Part shown: positions 20,635 to 30,669 of the stretch, piece by piece
Layout of the letters: each line of letters begins with the position of its first letter
Numbering within the stretch: the first letter of the stretch is position 1
DNA from: a virus
IMG/VR virus record: IMGVR_UViG_3300027861_000124
Location: 1-32,502 of that record
Strand: one strand, 5' to 3'
DNA length: 32,502 nucleotides
Notes under the pieces: generated by a model
What the model saw: the letters and a program-made list of their open reading frames with translations, nothing else
The model's database searches: none
Told to the model about the DNA's origin: nothing
Made by a program: the position numbers and the translations under genes

Positions 20635-21387
20635 ATGGCTGTAAGCGTAGATACTGTTTATCAGAGAGTATTAGCAATACTTAACAAAGAACAAAGAGGT
20701 TATGTAACACCTCAAGAATTTAATCTATTTGCTAACCAAGCTCAGTTAGATATATTCGAACAATATTTTTACGATATTAATCAGTTTGGCAGAATACCTG
20801 GTAATGATACCGAGTTTTCTGATATGCTTAACTTACTTAATGAGAAAATAAATATATTTGAAGTAGATGCAGATATGACTTATAATGCAGCTACCGAACA
20901 TTGGTCGCCTCCTGCGGACCTTTATAGAATAGGTACAATAGTTTATAACAATGTTACAACTAGTAAATCATTATATCCTGTTCCCAATACAGTAGTTACC
21001 ACTACAACACCGATAGAAGCAGAAAGAATAAACTTTAATGAATTTCTGTATATAAATCAGTCGGCCTACGCAAAACCCACAAATACAAGACCCGTGTTTG
21101 TAGCTTCAGAAGATGGCTACAAAGTTTATGGAGATTCTTTATTAACTACCAATGTAAGGTGTAATTATATAAAAGAGCCAGCTCAAGTACAATGGGCTTA
21201 CCAAATGGTTTTCGGCGAAGCACTTTATAATGCAAATGAGTCTACAGACTTTGAGTTGCATCCTTCAGAAGAAACTGAATTAGTAATAAAAATATTAGAA
21301 TTTGCAGGGCTGGTAGTAAAAGATATAGGAATGTATCAAGTAGCAAGTCAAATAAACGCACAAACTAATCAACAAGAAAAATCATAA
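20635..21387 (+). CDS. Head-tail connector-region structural protein
   Basis: 250 residues. The N-terminus T-V-Y-Q-R-V-L-A-I-L-N-K-E-Q-R-G-Y-V-T-P-Q-E-F-N is typical of a structural protein in marine Bacteroidota phages, followed by F-E-Q-Y-F-Y-D-I-N-Q-F-G-R. The middle (P-P-A-D-L-Y-R-I-G-T-I) and the C-terminal helix (E-E-T-E-L-V-I-K-I-L-E-F-A-G) fit a ring or adaptor subunit. It lies directly before the likely tail adaptor gene, separated by 3 nt. Whether it corresponds to a head-closure ring or another connector part is not decided by sequence. It has no enzyme motif. Confidence 0.55.
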   Translation: MAVSVDTVYQRVLAILNKEQRGYVTPQEFNLFANQAQLDIFEQYFYDINQFGRIPGNDTEFSDMLNLLNEKINIFEVDADMTYNAATEHWSPPADLYRIGTIVYNNVTTSKSLYPVPNTVVTTTTPIEAERINFNEFLYINQSAYAKPTNTRPVFVASEDGYKVYGDSLLTTNVRCNYIKEPAQVQWAYQMVFGEALYNANESTDFELHPSEETELVIKILEFAGLVVKDIGMYQVASQINAQTNQQEKS

Positions 21388-21390
21388 TAT

Positions 21391-22314
21391 ATGGCATTGA
21401 TAAATCAAACTCCAGAAGAATACTACTTAGGGCCCGACGGCGTATGGGATAGTGGCGATGAAAACTACGGTGATTACCAATTTGTCAGTATAAGTGATAT
21501 TATAAACAACTTTATAGTTGCCTATGTTGGGCAAGATAAGCTAATAACCAAAGTAAAAAGAACAGATGTAGCCTATTGGGCACAGCGAGCTATCCAGGAG
21601 TTTAGCTTTGATACACTACCTCAGGATAAATCAATAGAAATTGAAGTACCACCCGGATTATATATGGTGTTACCGCAAGATTATGTTAATTACACAAAAC
21701 TGTCTTGGACAGATAGCCGAGGTATAGAAAGAATAATATATAAAACCGACCTAACAAGTAACCCAAACGCTATTATACAAGATGACGATTACGAATATAC
21801 TTTTGATAACAACGGTAATATACCTTTGGCGGCACAATCAGAAACATTAAAAAGATGGAACGCTAATAGTAATTTTCCTTTAGGTGGACCAGGAGGTGGC
21901 AACTGGGATTTAACTAATAATCCAGACTTACTTGCATTATATGCTTACGGAGGTAGATATGGTATAGATCCTGAAAATGCTCAAGCAAACGGTACGTTTT
22001 ATATAGACCGTATAAACGGTATGATTAGATTTAGCTCAGATATAAGAGGGAGAATAGTTACATTAAAATACATAAGCGACGGATTAAGTAGCGCAGAAGA
22101 TATGACTGTTCATAAGTTTGCAATGGATGCAATAGAAAAGTACATAGCTTATTCTATATTATCTACAAGATCTAATGTACAAGAATACTTAGTTGCTAGA
22201 TTTAAGAAAGCTGCTTCGGCTGCTAGAAGAAATGCCAAGATTAGATTATCAGAACTTAAGTCAGACTTAATGGCGCAGGTATTTAGAAATCAATCAAAAT
22301 GGATTAAACATTAA
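21391..22314 (+). CDS. Tail adaptor (T7 gp11 / P22 gp4-like role)
   Basis: 307 residues. Conserved-looking blocks: Y-W-A-Q-R-A-I-Q-E-F-S-F-D-T-L-P, L-P-Q-D-Y-V-N-Y-T-K-L-S-W, I-Q-D-D-D-Y-E-Y, I-R-F-S-S-D, V-T-L-K-Y-I-S-D-G-L, and a helical C-terminus (R-F-K-K-A-A-S-A-A-R-R-N-A-K-I-R-L-S) ending S-K-W-I-K-H. The alternation of an N-terminal helical part, a beta domain and C-terminal helices is that of podovirus adaptor rings that join portal to tail tube. It is flanked by a connector protein and a very large tail protein, as expected for this function. The exact homology could not be tested. Confidence 0.6.
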   Translation: MALINQTPEEYYLGPDGVWDSGDENYGDYQFVSISDIINNFIVAYVGQDKLITKVKRTDVAYWAQRAIQEFSFDTLPQDKSIEIEVPPGLYMVLPQDYVNYTKLSWTDSRGIERIIYKTDLTSNPNAIIQDDDYEYTFDNNGNIPLAAQSETLKRWNANSNFPLGGPGGGNWDLTNNPDLLALYAYGGRYGIDPENAQANGTFYIDRINGMIRFSSDIRGRIVTLKYISDGLSSAEDMTVHKFAMDAIEKYIAYSILSTRSNVQEYLVARFKKAASAARRNAKIRLSELKSDLMAQVFRNQSKWIKH

Positions 22315-22320
22315 AATTAT

Positions 22321-25300
22321 ATGGCGGAATTAATACACACGTTTACCAGCGGTAAAATGAATAAGGATCTTGATGAGAGACTTGTTCCCAATGGAGAATA
22401 CAGAGACGCCTTAAATTTAGAGCTTGCAGCTTCAGATAGCTCTCAGGTTGGTACCTTTCAAAACATAAAAGGTAACTTAGAATTAGCGTACAAAACATAT
22501 AACCCCGTTACGGGAGCTAGAACACTGTGGAGCAGTGCTTATATATCTAATTTAACAAATGCGGTCTGCATAGGCTCCGTTGTTGATAGGAATACGGATA
22601 ATATATATTGGTTTATATCTAGTGATGAAGTTAGTGCTATTGCTTACTATAACGACGTTACAAAAGTTGTAGCTCCATTAATAGTCGATGCTAATGATAT
22701 ACTAAGCTTTAGCAAAGATTATTTAATAACCGGTGTAAACATATTAGAAGGTATACTAATGTGGACAGACAACCAGACTGAGCCCAAAAGTATAACCGTA
22801 AAAGATTGGGTTAATTCAACCTCGGATTTTTTAACGCACTCGCAAGTATATGGGCGTGATTTTATTGAGCAAGATACTACGGTAATAAAAAAGTATCCGT
22901 TAAACCCGCCGACAATATCCGTGTCCTCGGTTGCTAGAGAAGACGACGCAGGAAATACCGTTGTTATTGCCACTACTACGTCAGCCACCTTTATGACTGA
23001 GGATTCTAATAATAATGCAATTCCAGTTCCTACGGGCACGGCAAAAACATTAACCTGGGAGCAAAGCCAAACATTACCTTTTTATAGAGAAGGAGATGTA
23101 CTTATACTAACTCTTGTAGATGAGGGTGAAGTAGGTAGCGAAGTTGCAGAAGTAAGGTGTTCTGTGACTAGTATAATACCCCCTGACGAAGGGGCTTCGC
23201 AAACAGGGGCTAATGTTACAGTGCTAAGTGTTGGGCCGAGTACTACAGGGGGTGCTATTATTACCCCCTTAACTTATAATGTAATATTAGAACAACAAGA
23301 GCCTTTATTTGAATTTAAGTTTGCTAGATTTGCTACTAGATGGAAATACAATAATAATCAAGTATCTGCTTACTCTTCTTTTTCAAATATTGCTTTTTTG
23401 CCTGGGGAATTTGATTACTCTCCTAAAGAAGGGTATAACTTAGGCATGACTAATAATACTAGGCAGTTAACAATATCTAATTTTATACCTAGCACATTAC
23501 CACCCGATGTAAGCGAAGTTGAAGTGCTTTACAAAGCAACTAATAATCCTAATGTATACGTTGTTGATAGCTTCAAACCTTCTGATACAGCATGGCAAAA
23601 CAATACTTTTGAAATAAAAACTGAAATAATAACTTCTGTCATAAGAAGTAATCAGTTATTAAGACCTTACGACAATGTACCACGTAGAACTTTAGCGCAG
23701 GAAATAACTGCTAATAGGTTGATATACGGCAATTACGTGCAAAATTTTACGTTAAGCTCGCCTTTTACAAAAGTGCCTTACAAGACAGATATGTCTGTAG
23801 GATTATATTCGAAACCAATATCCTCCGACACTACCTTTGTAGGCAGCGTCAATACGGAAGGTAATGCTGTTTTTCCTTCAATTAAAACATTACGCACTTA
23901 TCAAATAGGTGTAGTTTATATGGATGAGTATGGCAGAAACACGCCTGTATTTACAAGTAATAGCGCTTCATTAGTAGTAGAGAAGGCATCTTCTGCTGCG
24001 GCTAATAACATAAGAGTGACCCTAAATGGCAACCCACCTAAATATAAAACTTTAACTGGCTTTGCTGATTTTACACATTACAAGTATTACATAAAAGAAA
24101 CGTCAAGAGAATATTACAATCTAGCGTTAGATAGGTTTTATGATGCAGAAGATGGTAATGTATGGCTTTCATTTCCGTCCGCAGAAAGAAATAAAGTAGA
24201 CGAAGATACTTTTCTGATACTAAAAAAAGAACACGATAACAATATACCTGTTTTTGAAAAAAGCAGATATAAAGTGATAGCTATAGAAAACGAAGCCCCT
24301 TTGTTTTTAACGCAACAAAGACTAGGCAAAGGAAATCTTATTACCAACTTTGGCGGTGGGGAAGGAGCTACGCCGGTAGAAGGGGGTAACGAAGTGCAAG
24401 TCCTTAAAACTGACTTTGACGCTGCTTTTGGAGCAGAAACTCGTACTGAATCTGGTTTACAATTAAGAATAACAGGTACAGCGGGTCAAGTGAGTGATTA
24501 TTACAAAATATCTACTTTTTCGCTTAACGGGACGCAAGCATTCGTTAGAATGGTAGTTTCGCCTGCATTCGGTCCAGATGTAAATTTTGCTACAGTTTCT
24601 AACGGAGAAGTTCCAGAGGGCACGGGAGTAACACTATATGATTTAACAGACGTTAAGAAAGCTGAATTTACCGGAAGGTTTTTTGTTAAAGTAAACTCAG
24701 ACAATATATTAAGGCAAAAAATACAAGCGGCTAGAAATAATAACAATACGTTTATTAGAAAAGCTATCGCCCCGCTTTGGAACTTTAGTTTTGCTAGTCA
24801 ATTTAACAGCAACTTTTGGAAAGAAGGAGGAACTTGGCCGCAGGTTGATGCAACAGGCCAAACAGGTAGGATATTTATTGATAGATTTAGTCCTAAATGC
24901 GAAAGCAGGGGACAGGGTACAAATGTTGAGGGTAAAATTGTTATATCCGATGCAACCGGGTACGGAGCCGGAAGAACTAACACTACCAATGGGCATGCTC
25001 ACGGTATAGTAGACAGGAATCCTCGATTACTGGAACAGCTTAATACAGTAGGAACTATGTTTAGGTTTGTAGATATTGGCAACGGCGTAAAAGATCCCAC
25101 TGAGACTGTTTATGTTGTAACCAATAGCCAGCTTGATCTTGGAACTACTTATGACTGTACTAATAACTCAGGCGCTTTTTCAGGAAATGATGCTTGGGAC
25201 GCGCAGACAAACCAATACGCAAGGTGGACCCTTACTTTTGAACAGCTTGAAGGCGGTTCAACGGCGCTTGCGTGGAATCCATCTGACGCCCTTGAAAATA

Positions 25301-26871
25301 TTATTGGAGGCAGCAGCCCAGCATATAATTTTACTAATCCACTTGCATACGTGGGTATAGAGTTTTTAGCATCAGACCCAAATGATGATACTTTTTCTAG
25401 CTCTAGCCCTGCTATATTTGAAACAGAACCTAAAGAAGCAGCTGAGTTAGATATATATTTTGAAACCCCAGATATTTATCCTATAAGTCAATTTGGTCAA
25501 CTTCAGAACTTAAGTTGGTTTAACTGTTACTCATTTGGTAACGGAGTTGAGTCAGATCGCATTAGAGACGACTTTAACCAGCCTGTAATAGGAGATGGTG
25601 TGAAAGCATCTGCTACGCTAGATGAGCCGTACGAAGAAGAAAGAAGATCTACGGGCCTTATATTTTCTCAAATATTTAATTCTGCTTCAAGTACAAATAA
25701 TCTTAACCAGTTTATACAAGCAGAGAATATCACAAAGGATGTAAATCCTGAGTACGGCAGCATACAGAAATTACACACCAGAGACACCGATTTAATTACC
25801 TTGTGCGAAAACAAGTCAATGAAGATATTGGCCAAGAAAGACGCCTTATTTAACGCTGACGGGAGCACTAACTTAACTTCTAATGCAGAAGTGCTAGGGC
25901 AGACATTAACATTCCAAGGGGAATTTGGTATAGCTACTAATCCCGAATCATTCGCCGAGTTTGGCTTTAGAATGTATTATACTGATGCGAACAAAGGAGC
26001 AGTGCTTAGACTTTCAGGTGATGGAATTACTGATCTATCCGATTATGGTATGCACTCGTTCTTTTCAGATAACCTATCGATCAACACTAAAATACTGGGA
26101 TCGTGGGATGTTGGAAAAAGAAATTATAATATAACACTAGTATCTTTAACGCCTTATTGGCAGCAAACTTTAGGTGCAGGAGAATTTGATAGATTGAATA
26201 GAGACCCTCTGTGTAATCAGTTTATAAATACATTACCTACGACTAGCACAACAATTTCTTTCAAAGAGGAAGTTAATGGGTTTACTTCAAGAAAAGCATA
26301 TATACCGGAGGCGGCTGCTTACCTTAATAATATATACTACACATTTAAAAATGGTAGAATATGGGAGCATGGATTAAACACGGAGTATAATACTTTTTAT
26401 GGTGTAGGACCGGGCACAGCTTTGGTTGGTCCCTATTATGAAAGTTCTTTTAATACTATCCTTAATGAGATGCCGTCAGTAGTTAAAGGTTATAAAACAC
26501 TAAATTACAGCGGTACCGATGCTAAAGAATTTTTGTATAAACTAAATGGCAGCGAAAGACTTTATACACTAGCCCAGATACAAGCGGAGGGTTTAACACC
26601 TAATACTTCTGTAGAAACAAAAGGCTGGTATGTGAATTCTATAGTAACGGACTTACAAGAAGGGCAAATAAAAGAATTTATAGACAAAGAAGGTAAGAAG
26701 TTTAATTACATAAAAGGCATGGATACTTTTTATGTAAGTTCTTGTAATACTAATGTAGACACCAAGGAGTTTAACGTACAAGGTATAGGTAATCCTAGCG
26801 TTATAACGGTTCCTCCTCAGACAGTATTTACGGTAAAAAATCAAGCAGACCCGAATTGCTCAACTCCGTAA
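22321..26871 (+). CDS. Large tail hub / stabilisation-like protein
   Basis: 1516 residues. The N-terminus (H-T-F-T-S-G-K-M-N-K-D-L-D-E-R-L-V-P-N-G, then E-Y-R-D-A-L-N, followed by Q-N-I-K-G-N) is a strong marker of the large tail protein that follows the adaptor in many marine and crAss-related short-tailed phages. In T7 and P22 the comparable position is taken by gp12 and gp10, beta-propeller-type proteins of the tail nozzle or hub. Residues about 520-560 (I-K-T-L-R-T-Y-Q-I-G-V-V-Y-M-D-E-Y-G-R) are another recurrent block. The protein is almost entirely beta-rich and shows no enzyme signature. It starts 6 nt after the adaptor stop. Confidence 0.55.
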   Translation: MAELIHTFTSGKMNKDLDERLVPNGEYRDALNLELAASDSSQVGTFQNIKGNLELAYKTYNPVTGARTLWSSAYISNLTNAVCIGSVVDRNTDNIYWFISSDEVSAIAYYNDVTKVVAPLIVDANDILSFSKDYLITGVNILEGILMWTDNQTEPKSITVKDWVNSTSDFLTHSQVYGRDFIEQDTTVIKKYPLNPPTISVSSVAREDDAGNTVVIATTTSATFMTEDSNNNAIPVPTGTAKTLTWEQSQTLPFYREGDVLILTLVDEGEVGSEVAEVRCSVTSIIPPDEGASQTGANVTVLSVGPSTTGGAIITPLTYNVILEQQEPLFEFKFARFATRWKYNNNQVSAYSSFSNIAFLPGEFDYSPKEGYNLGMTNNTRQLTISNFIPSTLPPDVSEVEVLYKATNNPNVYVVDSFKPSDTAWQNNTFEIKTEIITSVIRSNQLLRPYDNVPRRTLAQEITANRLIYGNYVQNFTLSSPFTKVPYKTDMSVGLYSKPISSDTTFVGSVNTEGNAVFPSIKTLRTYQIGVVYMDEYGRNTPVFTSNSASLVVEKASSAAANNIRVTLNGNPPKYKTLTGFADFTHYKYYIKETSREYYNLALDRFYDAEDGNVWLSFPSAERNKVDEDTFLILKKEHDNNIPVFEKSRYKVIAIENEAPLFLTQQRLGKGNLITNFGGGEGATPVEGGNEVQVLKTDFDAAFGAETRTESGLQLRITGTAGQVSDYYKISTFSLNGTQAFVRMVVSPAFGPDVNFATVSNGEVPEGTGVTLYDLTDVKKAEFTGRFFVKVNSDNILRQKIQAARNNNNTFIRKAIAPLWNFSFASQFNSNFWKEGGTWPQVDATGQTGRIFIDRFSPKCESRGQGTNVEGKIVISDATGYGAGRTNTTNGHAHGIVDRNPRLLEQLNTVGTMFRFVDIGNGVKDPTETVYVVTNSQLDLGTTYDCTNNSGAFSGNDAWDAQTNQYARWTLTFEQLEGGSTALAWNPSDALENIIGGSSPAYNFTNPLAYVGIEFLASDPNDDTFSSSSPAIFETEPKEAAELDIYFETPDIYPISQFGQLQNLSWFNCYSFGNGVESDRIRDDFNQPVIGDGVKASATLDEPYEEERRSTGLIFSQIFNSASSTNNLNQFIQAENITKDVNPEYGSIQKLHTRDTDLITLCENKSMKILAKKDALFNADGSTNLTSNAEVLGQTLTFQGEFGIATNPESFAEFGFRMYYTDANKGAVLRLSGDGITDLSDYGMHSFFSDNLSINTKILGSWDVGKRNYNITLVSLTPYWQQTLGAGEFDRLNRDPLCNQFINTLPTTSTTISFKEEVNGFTSRKAYIPEAAAYLNNIYYTFKNGRIWEHGLNTEYNTFYGVGPGTALVGPYYESSFNTILNEMPSVVKGYKTLNYSGTDAKEFLYKLNGSERLYTLAQIQAEGLTPNTSVETKGWYVNSIVTDLQEGQIKEFIDKEGKKFNYIKGMDTFYVSSCNTNVDTKEFNVQGIGNPSVITVPPQTVFTVKNQADPNCSTP

Positions 26872-26899
26872 AAATTTATTAGAAATTTAAACAAATATT

Positions 26900-28516
26900 A
26901 TGGCATTTAATAATTTCACAGTAAGCGTAGTAAGCTTTAATGAAACAGCGGGGGTTGACTGGACAATAGCGCAACCATCTGTTTCTTTGCTAATAACGCC
27001 TAACATTGGGTATACTGTAACCGCAGCTGACTTTACATCCATAACGCCTTTGCCTACTTATGTGAGCAGCGTATCATTTTTAAACAATGCCGGTAGCGGG
27101 ACAGTTACATGCATAATAACATACGATTCTCCGTCGGTAATGCCTAGCGCGGACGTGCTTATATCACTTTGTATCCAAGGATCTGCAGTAGAAAAAAAGA
27201 TATGCGTTGCAGGTGTAATATCTCAATGTGATGTAAGTAATACAAAAGTGCCTGTTTCTGGAGGGGCTGACGTAGCTTATAGTGTATGTGGCGCTATTGG
27301 AAGTACCGGTGCAATAACATCGACATACCAAGTTACAGCCAACTCCACTTATTACTATCCTACGGCCCCAACTTTGGCAGTTGTTATAGGTGATCCTAAT
27401 GACTACACTATTACCGACGTAAAGACTTATGACGCATCCGGTAATTTGATAGGCGTAGTATTTACCGTAACGTATACTTTCCCTTTAAACGATGCTACCA
27501 GTAATAAGATATGCTTAACGGCTAATGCTGTTCAAGTATATAATCCCTTAGTAAAAATAACATCCTATTCTTTCCCAACAGGGGAATCTCTAGAAATCAA
27601 TGGACAAACAACGAACTTCACTATAAATGGAGTTGAAGGTGCTAACTGGGCATTAAATATAGTGTCTAATGCTTTAGCAACGATAATCAATACCTCAGGT
27701 ACACTGGACAGCACAGGAACTTTTGTTGTGCCTGTAACGTTTCCCGCGGCAATAGCAAATGCAACCTACACAGTAACCTTAACGGGTGATTTAGCTAGCA
27801 CTTTTTGTACCGTAGCCCCTTATGTACCTTGTTTAACAGGGCAGCCTTCTGTATTTACACTGAATCAATATATTAACTCTACATTAAGCTTTGCTTTTAC
27901 TAGTACAAATTCTAATATAACTCCGGACGCCGCAACTACTATTACGCTTTTACCAGGCTCCAGTCAACCTTCTCCATTTAACGTTATAGTTACAGGTAGC
28001 TCAACAGGTATTCTTACAGTTGACTCTATACCTCCCCCTGAAGATTGGACAAATCAGGGAGGCCTTATTGCGGGAAGTTGGGATTTTAATGTAATTAGCT
28101 CTAGTTTTGTAGTGGATAATTCAACAGTGCCTACTATTATAACATCAACGCTTTCAGTTAATGTGGCATCCGTAGGGATCAACAACACGTCCAGTGCTTT
28201 AGATTTGGATCAATACGTGTCGGATGGTGGAGCATGGCTAGCTGATTTATGCAATGGCTCAGGCCAATATTACGTTAGTAATGCTGACGGCTGGTCTGGA
28301 GGCACAAACCAAAGTCAACTAAGTAGTTTGGTTAATGTTCCTTATGCGGCTGGGGATGTGGTCCAAATAAAAAATTCCGCAACAGGAGCTAAATACTGCG
28401 TCACCTTAGACTCTTTTGAGACCGGGGAAACACCGACATATTATATAGACGAAGGATTTCAAAATCAAGTTAGCACATTTGCCACTTGTACAATCTGTAA
28501 TAATCAAAACCAATAA
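26900..28516 (+). CDS. Beta-rich, Cys-containing virion-type protein
   Basis: 538 residues, Ser/Thr/Val-rich, made of several Ig-like or similar beta-sandwich stretches. One is L-E-I-N-G-Q-T-T-N-F-T-I-N-G-V-E at about 230 onward. It carries over a dozen Cys, unusual for a cytoplasmic protein of this phage: K-K-I-C-V, a similar N-K-I-C-L one domain later, F-C-T-V-A-P-Y-V-P-C, and a final A-T-C-T-I-C. No signal peptide is present. The position after the tail hub gene suggests a tail or head-surface protein with Ig-like domains that bind weakly to host surface sugars. Function is inferred only from fold type and place. Confidence 0.5.
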   Translation: MAFNNFTVSVVSFNETAGVDWTIAQPSVSLLITPNIGYTVTAADFTSITPLPTYVSSVSFLNNAGSGTVTCIITYDSPSVMPSADVLISLCIQGSAVEKKICVAGVISQCDVSNTKVPVSGGADVAYSVCGAIGSTGAITSTYQVTANSTYYYPTAPTLAVVIGDPNDYTITDVKTYDASGNLIGVVFTVTYTFPLNDATSNKICLTANAVQVYNPLVKITSYSFPTGESLEINGQTTNFTINGVEGANWALNIVSNALATIINTSGTLDSTGTFVVPVTFPAAIANATYTVTLTGDLASTFCTVAPYVPCLTGQPSVFTLNQYINSTLSFAFTSTNSNITPDAATTITLLPGSSQPSPFNVIVTGSSTGILTVDSIPPPEDWTNQGGLIAGSWDFNVISSSFVVDNSTVPTIITSTLSVNVASVGINNTSSALDLDQYVSDGGAWLADLCNGSGQYYVSNADGWSGGTNQSQLSSLVNVPYAAGDVVQIKNSATGAKYCVTLDSFETGETPTYYIDEGFQNQVSTFATCTICNNQNQ

Positions 28517-28518
28517 TC

Positions 28519-28866
28519 ATGCCAACAATAACTTTACAATTTCCACACCCACTAAACGACTCAGTTCAAGTTGGCGACACTGCTTATTACACTAATGATC
28601 CAAATGGCACAAATTTAATAAAGCTGGGCACTATAGAAGGAATACTTAGACCCATTAATAAAATGACAGTTGACGTAGAGCCAGTGCTAGTAGGTACAGT
28701 TAACACTGAATTAACAACAAGTAGTTTTATACTATTTAGCAAAACAGCATTAGTAAACACAAGCGGATTAAAAGGCTATTATGCCGAAGCCCAGTTTAAA
28801 AATGATTCAACAGACTATGCTGAACTATTCTTAGTAGGATCTGAGATATTTGAAAGCAGTAAATAA
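28519..28866 (+). CDS. Small virion-type protein
   Basis: 115 residues, starting 2 nt after the previous stop. It begins M-P-T-I-T-L-Q-F-P-H-P-L-N-D-S-V-Q-V-G-D-T-A-Y-Y and ends with L-K-G-Y-Y-A-E-A-Q-F-K-N and E-L-F-L-V-G-S-E-I-F-E-S-S-K. This arrangement is repeatedly found after large tail genes in marine phages, with no known function. It is beta-rich and without membrane or catalytic motifs, consistent with a virion component. A 38-nt A/T-rich gap follows. Confidence 0.55.
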   Translation: MPTITLQFPHPLNDSVQVGDTAYYTNDPNGTNLIKLGTIEGILRPINKMTVDVEPVLVGTVNTELTTSSFILFSKTALVNTSGLKGYYAEAQFKNDSTDYAELFLVGSEIFESSK

Positions 28867-28904
28867 CACGTAATAATAAAAGTATAATAATAAAATAAAG
28901 GTAT

Positions 28905-29522
28905 ATGATAACACCAGGTATGATAGGTGGCGCTGTGTCAGGCCTTACAAGTATTGTAGGGGGAATGATAGGCAGCGGCAAAAGAAAAAGGGAACAAAAA
29001 GCAGCGCAAGCAGAGTTTAATAGAAATAAAGCAAGAATGGAAGGGGCTGATACCTCTAACCTAAACAAAAACATGGAAAATACCATGGAAGACCTTACGG
29101 TCAATACTCAAGCAGCTGAATTTCAAGCTCAGCAACAAGCGGGAGGATTTGCTAACACGATGGATAACTTATCGAGTGCAGCCGGGGGATCTGGAATTGC
29201 GGCTTTAGCGCAATCATTAGCGGGAGCGCAAAGTAATGCGGCGCAAGCAGCGTCTGCAGATATAGGTAGGCAAGAAGCTAGCAATCAAAGAGCTGAAAGG
29301 CAAATGGCTGGACAACTACAGCAGCAAGAAATACAAGGAGAATACGCTTCTAGAGCGGCAGAAAAAGATAAGGTGGACACAATGTTTGGCATGTCTCAGC
29401 AAAGATTAGGAGCAGCGAATGCAGCTAGAGATGCAGCAACTCAATCTATATTAGGAGGTGTTGGAAGCATTGTAGGAGCCGGGGCAGCGTATGGCGCAGA
29501 TAAATTGGAATTCATGCAGTAA
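28905..29522 (+). CDS. Internal virion / ejection-like protein
   Basis: 205 residues. Residues 1-25 are Gly-rich and hydrophobic (M-I-T-P-G-M-I-G-G-A-V-S-G-L-T), followed by a basic K-R-K-R-E-Q. A long Ala/Gln-rich helical region (about 45-175) and a second Gly/Ala hydrophobic end (G-G-V-G-S-I-V-G-A-G-A-A) complete it. This layout resembles small internal core proteins of podoviruses, such as the T7 gp14 type, which enter the host membrane at DNA ejection. The similarity is of layout, not proven homology. Two further internal-type proteins follow, which strengthens the reading. Confidence 0.55.
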   Translation: MITPGMIGGAVSGLTSIVGGMIGSGKRKREQKAAQAEFNRNKARMEGADTSNLNKNMENTMEDLTVNTQAAEFQAQQQAGGFANTMDNLSSAAGGSGIAALAQSLAGAQSNAAQAASADIGRQEASNQRAERQMAGQLQQQEIQGEYASRAAEKDKVDTMFGMSQQRLGAANAARDAATQSILGGVGSIVGAGAAYGADKLEFMQ

Positions 29523-29533
29523 TAAAATAAATT

Positions 29534-30637
29534 ATGGCAAATAATCAATTAATAACAGGGGCTGGTGTAGCTGCAAAGAAATTTGTAGATGTAGGAGCAG
29601 AAATGATGAAAGGGCTTGGCAAGGGGTTTTTACCCGGGGCATTGTCAGGGCCCTCAAAAACTGCTTTAAAAAACAAAGAATACCAGGGTAAGGTTAATAC
29701 ACTGATGAGCAGGATGAAAACCGATATAGATTTTACTTCGTTTTCGCCGGCAGAAACAGCTTCTATGCGTTCTTTTCTAGTAGCGGAGCGAGGTAAGTAT
29801 GCGGCTGCCGCTAAAGCTTTGGCAGGTATGTCAGATACAACCTCCCCTGAGTATATGGCACAGGTTGACATAATGAACGGGGTTAACAATAGCTTTACTA
29901 ATTTAGCCGCTCAGCTTAAGTCCTACAAAGAAGGTAAAGTGGAGTTCGCAAAAGAAATGCTTGACGGCACCATATCTGCGGGTAATCCTACGGAAAACAC
30001 AAGAGAGGCTATGGCTATGTATGGTTTTCTTGATAAAGACGGCGATGGGGTTAACGATAAGCGATTAGATGCAGCGTTTAACATACAAGCAGGAGGTAAC
30101 TTAGGATTTAATATAGATGGAAAAACGATTGATTATAACACTCGTAAGCCAGCCGTTATGAAGGATTACGTGCTAAGTAATAAATTACTAAAAGGCAATG
30201 AATCAGCTTATACAGCGCAAGCAAGAATGAGTGATGTTTCACAAAAATTGTATAGAGAAGAACTTGAGCAAGACTTTGAAAGCCGCGATGCTTTAATGTC
30301 TATGGTATATGACTTTGACTCTATTGTACCTACATCAGACTTAGCAAAAAGATGGGATGCTAGTAAAAAATCTGAAAACCCTCTTGACGAAATTAATAGT
30401 ATTAAAGAAGAGTTAATAACCAGGTTAGTCAACGCAAGAGTTGATGTGTCCAACAAAGGTTACAATGAAAAGAAAAGCAAAGAAAATGAAAGAAGCCCTT
30501 ATCATTGGACAAAAGCAAATGGTAGTATGGAGGGTGCCATGCAGGCCGATGGAACAAAGCTTTATTACTTGTATTTTAAAGACGGTACGCGCAGAACAGT
30601 TGATTACAAAACTTACGAAAAGTACGAAAACTTATAA
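29534..30637 (+). CDS. Internal virion-like protein with Ca-binding-like loop
   Basis: 367 residues. The N-terminus (I-T-G-A-G-V-A-A-K-K-F-V-D-V-G-A) resembles the internal segment of the 9372-9872 protein. The middle is helical and includes D-K-D-G-D-G-V-N-D-K-R-L-D at about 170-182, a calcium-binding loop of EF-hand, dockerin or thrombospondin type 3 style. The C-terminal 45 residues form a small beta domain (Y-L-Y-F-K-D-G-T-R-R-T-V-D-Y). It lies between an ejection-like protein and a very large virion protein, so an internal core role is likely. No enzyme motif is seen. Confidence 0.5.
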   Translation: MANNQLITGAGVAAKKFVDVGAEMMKGLGKGFLPGALSGPSKTALKNKEYQGKVNTLMSRMKTDIDFTSFSPAETASMRSFLVAERGKYAAAAKALAGMSDTTSPEYMAQVDIMNGVNNSFTNLAAQLKSYKEGKVEFAKEMLDGTISAGNPTENTREAMAMYGFLDKDGDGVNDKRLDAAFNIQAGGNLGFNIDGKTIDYNTRKPAVMKDYVLSNKLLKGNESAYTAQARMSDVSQKLYREELEQDFESRDALMSMVYDFDSIVPTSDLAKRWDASKKSENPLDEINSIKEELITRLVNARVDVSNKGYNEKKSKENERSPYHWTKANGSMEGAMQADGTKLYYLYFKDGTRRTVDYKTYEKYENL

Positions 30638-30669
30638 TTAAATTAAATAATAATTAAACAAAAATAACT

